Positions 30,803 to 42,183 of a stretch of DNA of 64,000 bases are shown here, piece after piece; within the stretch, counting starts at the first letter, position 1; each line of letters starts with the position of its first letter. This DNA comes from Quisquiliibacterium transsilvanicum (GTDB lineage Bacteria; Pseudomonadota; Gammaproteobacteria; Burkholderiales; Burkholderiaceae_E): the NCBI RefSeq assembly GCF_014202215.1, contig NZ_JACHGB010000003.1, positions 186,001-250,000 of the forward strand. The letters run 5' to 3'. Below the pieces are notes generated by a model. The model saw only the letters and a program-made list of their open reading frames with translations. It did not search any database and was not told the DNA's origin. The translations under genes and the position numbers were made by a program.

Positions 30803-33133
30803 CTAGTCCGGCGAGACCGCGCGCCCGGCGTGCCGCATTCCGTTGGCCTTCAGCAGGCGCAGTCCGTTGAAGACCACCAGCAGGCTCGCGCCCATGTCGG
30901 CGAACACGGCCATCCACATGGTTGCCGTCCCCGCCGCGGCCAGCCCGAGGAACACCGCCTTGATCGCCAGCGCGATCCCGATGTTCTGGCGCAGCACCGC
31001 CCGGGTGCTGCGCGAAAGCCGGATCGCGTCCGGCACCCGGCGCAGGTCGTCGTTCATGATGACCACGTCCGCCGCCTCCATCGCAATGTCGGTGCCGGCA
31101 GCGCCCATCGCGATGCCGAGATCCGCGCGGGCCAGCGCGGGCGCGTCGTTGATCCCGTCGCCCACCATCGCCACCGGGCCGTGGCTGCGCTGCAGATCCT
31201 CGATGGCGGCCAGCTTGTCCTCGGGAAGCAGGCTGCCGCGCGCATCGTCGATGCCGGCCTGGCGGGCGATCTCGGCCACGGTGGCCGCGTTGTCGCCGCT
31301 GAGCATCGCGGTGCGCACGCCCAGCGCATGGAGTTCGGCCAGCGCCTCACGGGCGCCTGGCCGGATGGCGTCGGCCACCGCGAACAGCGCCAGCACCTCG
31401 TGCGGCGTGGCCAGCAGGGTCACGGTTCGCCCCTGCGCTTCGTGAGCGGCCAGGCGCGTCTCCAGCGCGGGCGAGCACAGGCCGCGCTCCTCCACCAGCC
31501 GATGATTGCCGAGCACCAGCGCCTCGCCGTCGACCCTGCCCTCCACTCCGCGCCCCGGCAGCGCCCTGAACGCCTCGGGGATTGCGCCCTCGCCGAGCCC
31601 CCGGGCGATCGCGGCTGACACAGGGTGGTCGGAATGGCCGGCCAGGCTCGCCGCCCAGCGCCGCACCCGCGCCTCGTCCTGCGCGCTGGGGAGGATATCG
31701 GTGGCCACGAGCGCGGGCCGGCCCTCGGTGATCGTCCCGGTCTTGTCGAAAGCGATCGTGCGCAGCGCGCCCGCGCTCTCGAGGTGGGCGCCGCCCTTGA
31801 CCAGGATGCCGTGCCGGGCGGCCGCGGCAAGGCCGCTCACCACCGTCACCGGCGTCGCGATCACCAGCGCACAGGGGCAGGCGATCACCAGCAACACCAG
31901 CGCCCGGTACAGCGACTCGGCGACGCCCCAGCCGCCCAGCCAGGGTCCGAGCACCGCGACCGCCAGCGCGAGCCCGAAGACCGCCGGGGTGTAGACGGAC
32001 GCGAAGCGATCGACGAACTGCTGGGTGGGCGCGCGCGACCCCTGCGCCTGCTCGACCGCGTGGACGATCCTGGCGAGCACGGTGCCGTCGGCGACCGCGT
32101 CCACCCGGAACTCGAAGCTCCCGGTCTGGTTGATGGTGCCGGCGAACACCTGATCGCCGGTCGCCTTGTCGACCGGGATGCTCTCCCCGGTCACCGGCGC
32201 CTGGTCGACCGCGCTCTCGCCGGCGGTGACCGTGCCGTCGAGCGGCACGCGCTCCCCGGGCCGCACCCGCACCACCGCGCCCAGCGCAACCGTCGCAACG
32301 CCAGCCCTCTGCCAGCTGCCGTCCTCGCGCCGCACCTCCGCGGTCTCGGGTGCGAGGTCCAGCAGCCGGCCGATCGCGTTCCTCGCCCGGTCGACCGCGC
32401 GGGCCTCGATCAGTTCCGCGATCGCATACAGCGACATCACCATCGCCGCCTCGGGCCATTCGCCGATCATGAAGGCGCCGCTGACCGCCACCGTCATCAG
32501 CGCATTGATGTTCAGCCGGCCGCGCGACAGTGCAACGATGCCCTTGCGATAGGTGCCGAAGCCCGCGAGCCAGATCGCGACTGCCGCGATCGACATTCCT
32601 GCGAGCTGGAAGGGCAGGATCGCTGGCGCAAGGAAGGCCAGCAGTTCGGCGGACAGCGCCAGCAGCAACGCGAACAACGGCCGGCGCGGAAAGGCCGGCG
32701 CGCCGCGGCCATGCGCGGAATCGTGCGCGGGATCGTGCGCGGGATCGTGCGCGGAATCGTGCGCGGAATCGTGCGCGGAGCCGTGTGCATGGCCGTGGCA
32801 GCCGTGCCCGCACGCGTCCGCGTCCGCCCCCGCTCGGCCGTCGGCGCGCCCGCCGGGGCCCGCGGCAGCCGCCGGCCGCGCCTCGAAGCCCGCGCGCCGG
32901 ATTGCCTCCAGCGCCTGCGGGATGACCTCCTCGGGCGCGTCGATGCCCAGCGTGCGCGCCGCAAGCCGGAAGCTGAGCGCACGCACGCCCGGCACCGAGT
33001 CGAGCGCGGCGCGGATCTCGCTCTCCTCCGCCGCGCAGTCCATCAACGGAATGCTGAACAGCCGCATCGCCGGCACCGCGCCTGCCTGGTTCAACCGGTC
33101 CGTCTCGACCCTGTCCGCCTCGACCTTGCCCAT
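30803..33133 (-). CDS. Heavy-metal P-type ATPase (Zn/Cd/Pb efflux, ZntA/CadA type)
   Basis: 776 aa. N-terminal HMA-like domain (about 22-85) whose metal loop is MDCAAEES instead of GMxCxxC, a form usual in Zn/Cd pumps of betaproteobacteria. Then a His/Asp-rich linker at 108-143, TGES in the actuator domain, the membrane motif ACPCALVIATP, phosphorylation site FDKTGTITEG, HP in the nucleotide domain (SDHPVSAA) and MVGDGINDAPAL. It exports Zn2+, Cd2+ or Pb2+ from the cytoplasm. A MerR-type promoter and a divergent CadR/PbrR-like regulator control it. Some N-terminal residues before MRLFSIPL may not be translated. Confidence 0.95.
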   Translation of the reverse strand: MGKVEADRVETDRLNQAGAVPAMRLFSIPLMDCAAEESEIRAALDSVPGVRALSFRLAARTLGIDAPEEVIPQALEAIRRAGFEARPAAAAGPGGRADGRAGADADACGHGCHGHAHGSAHDSAHDSAHDPAHDPAHDSAHGRGAPAFPRRPLFALLLALSAELLAFLAPAILPFQLAGMSIAAVAIWLAGFGTYRKGIVALSRGRLNINALMTVAVSGAFMIGEWPEAAMVMSLYAIAELIEARAVDRARNAIGRLLDLAPETAEVRREDGSWQRAGVATVALGAVVRVRPGERVPLDGTVTAGESAVDQAPVTGESIPVDKATGDQVFAGTINQTGSFEFRVDAVADGTVLARIVHAVEQAQGSRAPTQQFVDRFASVYTPAVFGLALAVAVLGPWLGGWGVAESLYRALVLLVIACPCALVIATPVTVVSGLAAAARHGILVKGGAHLESAGALRTIAFDKTGTITEGRPALVATDILPSAQDEARVRRWAASLAGHSDHPVSAAIARGLGEGAIPEAFRALPGRGVEGRVDGEALVLGNHRLVEERGLCSPALETRLAAHEAQGRTVTLLATPHEVLALFAVADAIRPGAREALAELHALGVRTAMLSGDNAATVAEIARQAGIDDARGSLLPEDKLAAIEDLQRSHGPVAMVGDGINDAPALARADLGIAMGAAGTDIAMEAADVVIMNDDLRRVPDAIRLSRSTRAVLRQNIGIALAIKAVFLGLAAAGTATMWMAVFADMGASLLVVFNGLRLLKANGMRHAGRAVSPD
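32713..32784. repeat. 12-bp tandem repeat in the ATPase gene (six units)
   Basis: Six near-identical copies of GCGCGGAATCGT (variants GCGCGGGATCGT and GCGCGGAGCCGT). On the coding strand each unit gives a four-residue repeat of the type A-H-D-S/P, placing a His and Asp every fourth residue in the linker after the N-terminal metal domain. Confidence 0.95.
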
Positions 33134-33154
33134 CTCGATCTCCTGTCCACCGCC

Positions 33155-33185
33155 ATTGGAAACCCTGTAGCGGGTTCAGGGTCAA
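33155..33185 (-). promoter_or_regulatory. MerR-type promoter and operator of the metal ATPase gene
   Basis: On the minus strand: -35 TTGACC (33180-33185), -10 TCCAAT (33155-33160), spacer 19 bp. The overlong spacer is the hallmark of MerR-family targets. A perfect inverted repeat ACCCTG-N9-CAGGGT (33162-33182) sits inside the spacer, where a CadR/PbrR/ZntR dimer would bind and untwist the promoter when metal is bound. Confidence 0.88.
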
Positions 33186-33266
33186 GCGTCCTGTTCGATG
33201 ACGGACGGATTACGATCGAAGTTCCTCGACCGCCATCGCCGCGCCCTCCGGTGCGACCTCCCCACC

Positions 33267-33701
33267 ATGAAGATCGGCGAACTCGCCGGCGCCACCGCCA
33301 CCCGCGCCGAAACCATCCGCTTCTACGAACGCGAAGGGCTGCTGCCGCCCGCTGCCCGCACCGACGGCAACTACCGCGTCTACGGGCAGGCCCACGCCGA
33401 ACGCCTGTCCTTCATCCGGCATTGCCGCGGCCTGGACATGTCGCTCGACGAGATCCGCCTGCTGCTGCGCTTTCGCGACGCCCCCGAGGAGGACTGCGGC
33501 GACGTGAACACGCTGCTCGACGAGCAGATCGAGCGCGTCGCCCGGCGGGTGCGCGAGCTGCGCCAGCTCGAGCGCCAGCTGAAGGCGCTGCGCGAGCGCT
33601 GCCGCGCGGTGCACGACGCCGGGCACTGCGGCATCCTGGTCGAGCTCGACAAGGCGGCCCGCGCCGAGTTGACATCTCCCCTGCCGTCCGTGGCACCCTA
33701 G
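33267..33701 (+). CDS. MerR-family metal-responsive regulator (CadR/PbrR-like)
   Basis: 144 aa from ATG 33267 (MKIGELAGATATRAETIRFYE), where family similarity begins. The N-terminal winged helix is followed by the dimerisation helix (about 80-115). Metal cysteines fit the CadR/PbrR pattern: DCGDVN (about 78) and the C-terminal ERCRAVHDAGHC (about 112 and 119). It represses and, with Cd, Pb or Zn, activates the divergent ATPase promoter. Its stop is only 28 bases before the preferred gcvH start, so the two may share a transcript. Confidence 0.93.
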   Translation: MKIGELAGATATRAETIRFYEREGLLPPAARTDGNYRVYGQAHAERLSFIRHCRGLDMSLDEIRLLLRFRDAPEEDCGDVNTLLDEQIERVARRVRELRQLERQLKALRERCRAVHDAGHCGILVELDKAARAELTSPLPSVAP

Positions 33702-33729
33702 CTCAATGAAGCCACGGGAGGAGCCGTCC

Positions 33730-34116
33730 TTGGAACACCCCGCAGACCTCCGCTACACGGCCAGCCACGAATGGCTGCGAGACAACGGCGACGGCACCGT
33801 CACCGTCGGCATCACCGCCCACGCCCAGGAGGCGCTGGGTGAGCTGGTCTACGTCGAGCTGCCCGAGCCGGGGCGCCGAGTGGTCGCCGGCGAACCCTGC
33901 GTGGTGGTGGAGTCCACCAAGGCCGCCTCCGACGTGTACGCGCCAGCCGGCGGCGAGATCCTGGCGGTCAACGCCGCGCTGACCGATGCGCCGCAGCTGG
34001 TCAACGAGGCACCCTACGCGGATGGATGGCTGTTCCGCATGACCCTCGACGACCCCGCGCAGCGCGACGCGCTGCTGTCGGCGGCCGACTACGCCGACGG
34101 CCCCGGCGCCAGCTGA
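33730..34116 (+). CDS. gcvH: Glycine cleavage system H protein
   Basis: 128 aa from the TTG at 33730; GGGAGGAG lies 6 bases upstream and the product then begins (M)EHPADLRYTASHEW, the usual H-protein start and length. An ATG at 33706 would add eight unusual residues. The lipoylated lysine is in VVESTKAASDVYAP. It shuttles the aminomethyl group between GcvP, GcvT and Lpd in the cytosol. First gene of a gcvH-gcvP-gcvT order, with 10 bases to gcvP. Confidence 0.95.
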   Translation: MEHPADLRYTASHEWLRDNGDGTVTVGITAHAQEALGELVYVELPEPGRRVVAGEPCVVVESTKAASDVYAPAGGEILAVNAALTDAPQLVNEAPYADGWLFRMTLDDPAQRDALLSAADYADGPGAS

Positions 34117-34126
34117 GGCCCACGCC

Positions 34127-37071
<2,945 letters not shown>

Positions 37072-37075
<4 letters not shown>

Positions 37076-38199
37076 ACCAGGACCTCAGGCGCGTTCCCCT
37101 CGACGCCCTGCACCGGGAGCTTGGTGCCAGGATGGGCGGGTTCGCCGGCTTCGACATGCCGATCCAGTACGCGACCGGACTCAGGACCGAGCATCTGCAC
37201 ACCCGCGAGCGCGCGGGCCTGTTCGACGTCTCCCACATGGGCCAGCTGCGCGCGCAGCTCCGCGACGGACGGCCGTCGACCCTGCACCGGGAGCTGGAAG
37301 CGGCGCTGCCGGTGGACTTCGACGACTGGCCCGCGGGGCTGCAGCGCTACACCTGTCTGCTCAACGAGGACGGCGGCATCGAGGACGACCTGATGCTGGT
37401 GCACCTGGACCGCGAGGTTCGCATCGTGGCGAACGCCGGGAACAGGGAACGGGACCTGGCGCTGCTCGCCGCGCGCTGCCCGGGGCTCGTCTTCGAGTGG
37501 ATCGACGCGGCGCTGCTGGCGCTGCAGGGGCCGGCCGCCGAGGCGGTGCTCGCACGGCTGGATCCACGCGCGGCGCCGCTGCTGTTCATGGAGAGCGCCG
37601 AGCTCGAACTTGCCGGCGCTCACTGCTTCGTCACGCGCTCCGGCTACACCGGCGAGGACGGCTTCGAGATCTCGGTGCCAGCTCCGGCTGCCGAAGCGGT
37701 GGCCCGCCGCCTGCTGGCGGACCCCGACGTTGCGCCGGCCGGCCTTGGCGCTCGCGACACGCTGCGGCTGGAGGCCGGGCTGCCGCTGCACGGCGCCGAC
37801 ATCACCGCGTCGAGCACTCCGGTCGAGGCCGGCCTGCCCTTCGCGATCGCACGCACGCGACGCGCAGGCGCGCCGAAGGCGGGCGGCTTCCCCGGCGCCG
37901 ACCGGGTGCTGCGCCAGTTCGCCGAGGGCGTGCGGCGCAGGCTGGTCGGGCTGGTGTCCTACGAGCCGGTGCCGGTGCGCGCGCGCACACAGATCGTCGA
38001 CGAGCATGGGCGCGAGGTCGGCGAGGTCAGCAGCGGCACGGTCTCGCCGACGCTCGGCCGGCCGGTGATGCTGGCCTGGATGGACGCCGGGGCGCTGCGC
38101 GCCTCGGCCGATGGCGCCTTCCATGCAGTGGTGCGCGACCGGCGCCCGACGGTGCACCTCACACCGCTGCCCTTCGTCCCGAAACGCTACAAGCGCTGA
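37072..38199 (+). CDS. gcvT: Aminomethyltransferase (glycine cleavage T protein)
   Basis: 375 aa. It releases ammonia and transfers the methylene group to tetrahydrofolate. Motifs: PLDALHRELGARMGGFAGFDMP, LFDVSHMGQLR, the conserved Asp in CLLNEDGGIEDDLM, and TRSGYTGEDGFEISVP. The C-terminal GcvT barrel shows GEVSSGTVSPTLGRPV. Last gene of gcvHPT; its end overlaps the convergent ada gene by 13 bases. Confidence 0.97.
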
Positions 38200-39404
38200 G
38201 CGGCGGCCTGCGCCGCCGTCTGCACGGCGTCGCGCCGCTCGCGCTCGAGCAGTTCCCGCTTGCGCTCGATGCCCCACCGGTAGCCGGCGAGACCGCCATC
38301 GCTGCGCACCACGCGATGACAGGGGATCGCCACCGCCAGGGGGTTGGCGGCGCAGGCCTGCGCCACTGCACGCACGGCGGCCGGCCGCCCCAGGCGCCGC
38401 GCCAGCCCGGCATAGGTCTCGGTCTGCCCCGGCGGGATCTGCTGCAGCGCCTGCCAGACGCGCTGCTGGAAGGCGGTGCCGCGGACGTCCAGCGGGAGCC
38501 CGAATCCGAGCCGAGGCGCTTCGACGAAGCCGACCACGGCGGCGACCTCGCGCTCGAAGGCCGCGTCGGCGCCGACCAGTTCGGCGCGCGGGAAGCGGTC
38601 CTGGAGATCCTCGAGCAGCGCCTGGGGGTCGTCGCCCAGCAGGATCGCGCAGACGCCGCGCTCGCTGCGGGCGACCAGGATGGCGCCCAGCGAGCACTCG
38701 CCCACCGCGAAGCGGATCACTGCGTTGGCGCCGCCGGCGCGGTAGTCGCTGGGACGCATCCCCAGCATCCGGTCGCTGGCCTCGTAGAAGCGGCCGTTCG
38801 AGCCGAAACCGGCGTCGTAGATGGCATCGGTGATCGATGCCGCAGCGCCGGACAGCCGCTCGCGCACCCGCTGCGCGCGGGTCGCCGCCGCATACTCATG
38901 CGGAGTCAGCCCGGCGAGCGCGCGGAACACCCGGTGGAAATGGTGCGGGCTCATGCCCGCTTCGGCCGCAAGCCCGGCCAGCGCCGGCGGCGCCTCGGCG
39001 GCCTCGATCCGCCGGCAGGCCCGGGCCACAAGTTCGGCATGCCGTGCCGCGACGGCGTTCCGATCGGCGCTGCCTCGGCGGCTGGGGCGATAGCCCGCCG
39101 CTTCGGCAGCCTCGGGGCTTTCGAAGAATTCGACATTCTCGGGCCGCGGCAGGCGGGAGGCGCTGCCGGGCCGGCAATAGACCCCGGTGGTCCTGACCGC
39201 GTAGACGAAAACGCCGCCCTGCGCCGCCGGGTCGCGCGCGAGTACCGCGGCCCAGCGAGGATCGCCAGCGGCGTCCACTGCACCGGACGGCTCGCGAGCC
39301 CGAGCTGGCCGGCCGGACGACGCGGACGACGCGGACGAGGCGGACGACGCGGACGACGCGGACGACGCGGACGAGGCGGGTGCGCTGCGTTCAGGTGCGT
39401 TCAT
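38187..39404 (-). CDS. ada: Ada-type methylated-DNA-protein cysteine methyltransferase with AraC domain (degenerate N-Ada zinc site)
   Basis: 405 aa. Order: a Ser/Ala-repeat tail (10-30), N-Ada domain (about 50-115), AraC helix-turn-helix (about 120-210) and O6-alkylguanine transferase domain with active Cys in PCHRVV (Cys362). In E. coli Ada, four cysteines (38, 42, 69, 72) hold zinc and Cys38 takes the methyl from phosphotriesters. Here Cys77 matches Cys38, but the other three are Ser81, Ser108 and Gly111 (RPSRRG for RPCKRC). Guanine repair should work; methylphosphotriester sensing and self-activation probably do not. Confidence 0.9.
   Translation of the reverse strand: MNAPERSAPASSASSASSASSASSASSASSGRPARAREPSGAVDAAGDPRWAAVLARDPAAQGGVFVYAVRTTGVYCRPGSASRLPRPENVEFFESPEAAEAAGYRPSRRGSADRNAVAARHAELVARACRRIEAAEAPPALAGLAAEAGMSPHHFHRVFRALAGLTPHEYAAATRAQRVRERLSGAAASITDAIYDAGFGSNGRFYEASDRMLGMRPSDYRAGGANAVIRFAVGECSLGAILVARSERGVCAILLGDDPQALLEDLQDRFPRAELVGADAAFEREVAAVVGFVEAPRLGFGLPLDVRGTAFQQRVWQALQQIPPGQTETYAGLARRLGRPAAVRAVAQACAANPLAVAIPCHRVVRSDGGLAGYRWGIERKRELLERERRDAVQTAAQAAAQRL
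39316..39378. repeat. 9-bp tandem repeat at the 5' end of ada (seven units)
   Basis: Seven copies of GACGACGCG (two as GACGAGGCG) encode on the minus strand the Ser/Ala-Ser-Ser tail of Ada. The units stay in frame, so copy-number change would lengthen or shorten the tail without breaking the gene. Confidence 0.95.
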
Positions 39405-39560
39405 CGGATCCCTCGCTGCGAAAAACTTCGACAGGACGGAGTCTGGAATCGATCGGCCGGCTGCGCACTCCGATGCTTGCGCTGGAATTCGGATGCAACG
39501 CGCGCTGCGTTGCCCGGACAGCGGGCCGGCGGTCGGCGCCCTTGGACCGGAGCGGCGCGC

Positions 39561-39602
39561 TCAGGCCGCCTTGCGCTCGATGAGCTCCACCTTGTAACCG
39601 TC
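39561..39602 (-). pseudogene. gloA: 3' tail of gloA (lactoylglutathione lyase) at the prophage junction (attL side)
   Basis: On the minus strand 13 codons plus stop read DGYKVELIERKAA, the usual C-terminus of glyoxalase I (...EDPDGYKVELIE). Upstream of this point similarity stops abruptly and a stop codon follows 14 codons on. The phage integrase gene begins just to the right. The likely reading is integration into the 3' end of gloA, with the phage supplying a replacement end for the gene body, which should lie at the far prophage end outside the window. The crossover core is within or next to these bases. Confidence 0.65.
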
Positions 39603-39773
39603 AATAGAAGAACGGGCAATTCCCCGGAAATTAAATAAATCAACGGCTTAGAGTGCTTTCCCGGTTTCGTGTCCGGTGAAAATGCCTTGATAATCGCCTC
39701 AAGCCGCCACAAAATGGCGGCTGATCCACCGTCGGATGGATCGAATATCCGTCTGATTGAGAACGAGGCAAGC

Positions 39774-40982
39774 ATGGCATTGGCACGACAGAAGCCGTCC
39801 GGCAAATGGGAGATTGGGCTGCGGCACCCATCCCTGCCCGGGGGGCGCAAGTATTTCACCTTCGACACCGAGGCCGAGGCCAACGCCTACGCCGAACAGT
39901 GGCGCCTGATGAAGCTGGCCGGCATTGACCCGCCGGCCGAATTGCTCAAGCCCAAGGCGCAGACCGACGCCACGCTGGCGCAGGTGGTGCGGGCCTGGGC
40001 GAACAGTGGGCACGCGGCCCCCACGCAGCAGTCGGCCCTGGGCTCGCTGGTGATGGAGGTGGGCGCCGTGAAGCTGCAGGACGCCACCTACGCCTGGCTG
40101 ACCACCTACCTGCAGCGCCTGAAGGTGGAAAAGAACCTGTCGCCGGGCTCGATCCGGCACCGCATCCAAGCGCTGGGCCGGTGCATTGACGAGTGGATGC
40201 GCCACCACCCCGAGGTGGTGATGCAGAACCCGACCCGGCTGCTGCCCAAGGGGTACAGCGGCTACAACGAGCGCGACAAGACGCTGGTGGAGGCGGCGGG
40301 GAAGGCGCCCAAGGCGGACGTGTCGCGCGACCGGCGCCTGCTGCCGGGCGAAGAGGACAAGATCGTGTTCGTGCTGTCGGGCGGGCAGATGCCGGGCAAG
40401 CCCCGGGGCCTGCAGCTGCTGGGGGGCAATGCCCTGCTGACGATGTTCCTGGTGATCGTGAACACCGGCATGCGACTGAAAGAGGCCTACACCCTGCGGC
40501 GCGGCCAGGTGGACCTGGACGCCAAGGTGATCCGGGTGCAGTCCAGCAAGCAATGGCGGGGGAAGGTGGCCTATCGGGATGTGCCGATGCGGCCCGAGGT
40601 GCACGCGGCGCTGGTGAAGTACCTGTCCACGCGGACCATGCTGCCCAGCGCGTGGCTGTTCCCTTTCATGGAGGAAGAGCCTGGCATCACCATGAAGAAA
40701 GTCAGCCAGCGCCTGTCGTTCCGCTTCAAGCTGGCGTTCGAGTACGCCGGCATCAAGGGCCTGCGGGAGCACGACCTGCGGCACGAGGCCACGTGCCGGT
40801 GGCTGGAAATGCGGGACGCCACGGGCAACTGGATGTTCCGCCTGGAAGAGGTGAACCGCGTCATGGGTTGGGCGGCCAACTCCACGATGGCGCAGCGGTA
40901 TGCGTCCTTCCGTGGCGTGGACTTGGCGGCGCGCATGTGGGCTACACCGGCAGGCGAGGGGGCACGCGGCGCCGCGGCTTGA
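39774..40982 (+). CDS. int: Phage tyrosine-recombinase integrase
   Basis: 402 aa from ATG 39774 (MALARQKPSGKWEIGL, GAGG upstream). Arm-binding N-terminus, SAM-like core-binding domain (about 65-165), catalytic domain with Arg in NTGMRLKEA, H-x-x-R in HDLRHEATCRW, and the nucleophile Tyr in AQRYASF. It inserts and, with an excisionase, excises the prophage. Its place beside the gloA tail marks the left end of the element. Its 3' end overlaps the convergent excisionase-like gene by 41 bases. Confidence 0.95.
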   Translation: MALARQKPSGKWEIGLRHPSLPGGRKYFTFDTEAEANAYAEQWRLMKLAGIDPPAELLKPKAQTDATLAQVVRAWANSGHAAPTQQSALGSLVMEVGAVKLQDATYAWLTTYLQRLKVEKNLSPGSIRHRIQALGRCIDEWMRHHPEVVMQNPTRLLPKGYSGYNERDKTLVEAAGKAPKADVSRDRRLLPGEEDKIVFVLSGGQMPGKPRGLQLLGGNALLTMFLVIVNTGMRLKEAYTLRRGQVDLDAKVIRVQSSKQWRGKVAYRDVPMRPEVHAALVKYLSTRTMLPSAWLFPFMEEEPGITMKKVSQRLSFRFKLAFEYAGIKGLREHDLRHEATCRWLEMRDATGNWMFRLEEVNRVMGWAANSTMAQRYASFRGVDLAARMWATPAGEGARGAAA

Positions 40983-41208
40983 CCTGGTGCGCGATGGGGG
41001 TGATGCCGGGCTGGCGCTTCGCTCGGCGCTGCTCTGCTTCCTGGCGGGCTTTCTCGGCCAGGTAGGCCAGCAGGTCCAAACGAACGAACAGCCACGAGCG
41101 GCCCAGCTTCAGGCCCGGGATCTCGCCGGCGCGCGCCAGCTCTTCGACTTGCTCGGGCGTGCAGCGCAGCAGCTCGGCGCATTGGGTGGAGTCGATGGTG
41201 TCGGTCAT
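40942..41208 (-). CDS. Excisionase/AlpA-like small DNA-binding protein
   Basis: 88 aa. The segment TQCAELLRCTPEQVEELARAG followed by EIPGLKLGRSWLFVRLDLLAYL is the MerR-like winged-helix layout of phage excisionases and AlpA proteins. The tail is basic (KPRRRVPPRLPV). Next to int and in the leftward early transcript, so an Xis role is likely but not proven. Confidence 0.75.
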   Translation of the reverse strand: MTDTIDSTQCAELLRCTPEQVEELARAGEIPGLKLGRSWLFVRLDLLAYLAEKARQEAEQRRAKRQPGITPIAHQVKPRRRVPPRLPV

Positions 41209-41211
41209 GCT

Positions 41212-41313
41212 TCAGGGCTTGTCGGCCTCGCGGGCCATGAACATCAGAGCCATGATGACGACGCCCAGGAAGGCGCCGATCATCAGGCCGGCAATGAAGA
41301 TCGCCAGGCTCAT
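41212..41313 (-). CDS. 33-aa single-helix membrane peptide (DUF3789-like)
   Basis: MSLAIFIAGLMIGAFLGVVI then MALMFMAREADKP: one hydrophobic helix with a GxxxGxxxG-like face and a short charged tail. It resembles the tiny DUF3789 phage proteins. It is packed between two leftward genes (3 bases after, 8 bases before), which supports translation, though the ribosome site is weak. Confidence 0.6.
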   Translation of the reverse strand: MSLAIFIAGLMIGAFLGVVIMALMFMAREADKP

Positions 41314-41321
41314 GCAGTCGA

Positions 41322-42149
41322 TCAGTTCGTCTTGGCGTAGGCGCCCAGCAGAACGGGCATCGTGCCGTTGAGGGAATCGCGCACCAGGTCGGCCAGCTCA
41401 TTGGCCATTTCCTCGGCGTGCAGCTCGGCCTTCACGATGCGCAGCACGATCGAGGTCTTGTCGCTACCGGTCTGCACGCCCAGGCGCAGCACGAACAGGC
41501 GTTCGGCCAGGTCCTTGTAGGGCACGCACTTGAAGTAGATGGTGGTCGGGATCGGGTCTGCACTGGTGGCCTGCACCGACTCGAATGCGCTCTTGCTGGC
41601 GCTCAGCGACTGCTCGCTGGATTCCAGCTTGCGCATGGCCTCAATGGTCAGCTTGCGGATGGCGGCGATTGCCTTGGGCGGCTTGATCAGGCCCTGCTCG
41701 TTGAAGCACTCGATCAGGTCGGGCCAGTCCTCCAGGAACTCGGCGGCGACGGTCTGGGTCAGCCCGCGGCCACAGGCGTGCTGCAGCAGGGCTCGGTATG
41801 CGGCCGTCTGTTGCGCCTGAAGCTTGGCGCGGTTGTCGGTGTGGCCCGGCTTCTCGGGGGTGCCCAGGTTCAGCACGGCGGTGGCGGACATTTCGCCGGC
41901 GTCCACGAAGACGCTGGCGCCGGCCTCGGCGTGGGCCGTGGCGTAGGCGGCAAAGTCCTTCAGCGCGCTGGTGGTCATCACGCCACGGGCGCGGCGACGG
42001 CTGGGGAGGTACTTTTCCAAATCGCGCTCGGTGAAGTGCTCCGGCAGCGCGACGACGGAGGTTTCCGCAAATGCGGCTCGCACTGCGTTGCCAGCTTCGT
42101 AAATGCCGCCGCCGTGCTGCAGGGCTTCGATAGCTTCTTTGTCGAACAT
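41322..42149 (-). CDS. DUF2303 family phage protein
   Basis: 275 aa. N-terminal EAIEALQHGGGIYEAGNAV, central VFVDAGEMSATAVLNLGTPEKPGH and C-terminal FKCVPYKDLAERLFVLRLGV are typical of DUF2303 (YfdQ-like), a frequent early gene in lambdoid and related phages. No catalytic motif is evident. It lies in the leftward early operon with ssb and recombination genes, so a role in DNA metabolism is possible. Confidence 0.82.
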   Translation of the reverse strand: MFDKEAIEALQHGGGIYEAGNAVRAAFAETSVVALPEHFTERDLEKYLPSRRRARGVMTTSALKDFAAYATAHAEAGASVFVDAGEMSATAVLNLGTPEKPGHTDNRAKLQAQQTAAYRALLQHACGRGLTQTVAAEFLEDWPDLIECFNEQGLIKPPKAIAAIRKLTIEAMRKLESSEQSLSASKSAFESVQATSADPIPTTIYFKCVPYKDLAERLFVLRLGVQTGSDKTSIVLRIVKAELHAEEMANELADLVRDSLNGTMPVLLGAYAKTN

Positions 42150-42183
42150 GGTGTTGCTTTCTGCTTGGTGTTGCGGGTGGTGC

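Noticed and set aside
39316-39378. Possible CRISPR-like or iteron array
   Set aside because: Units are 9 bp, contiguous and without spacers, and they stay in frame inside ada, so it is a coding microsatellite.
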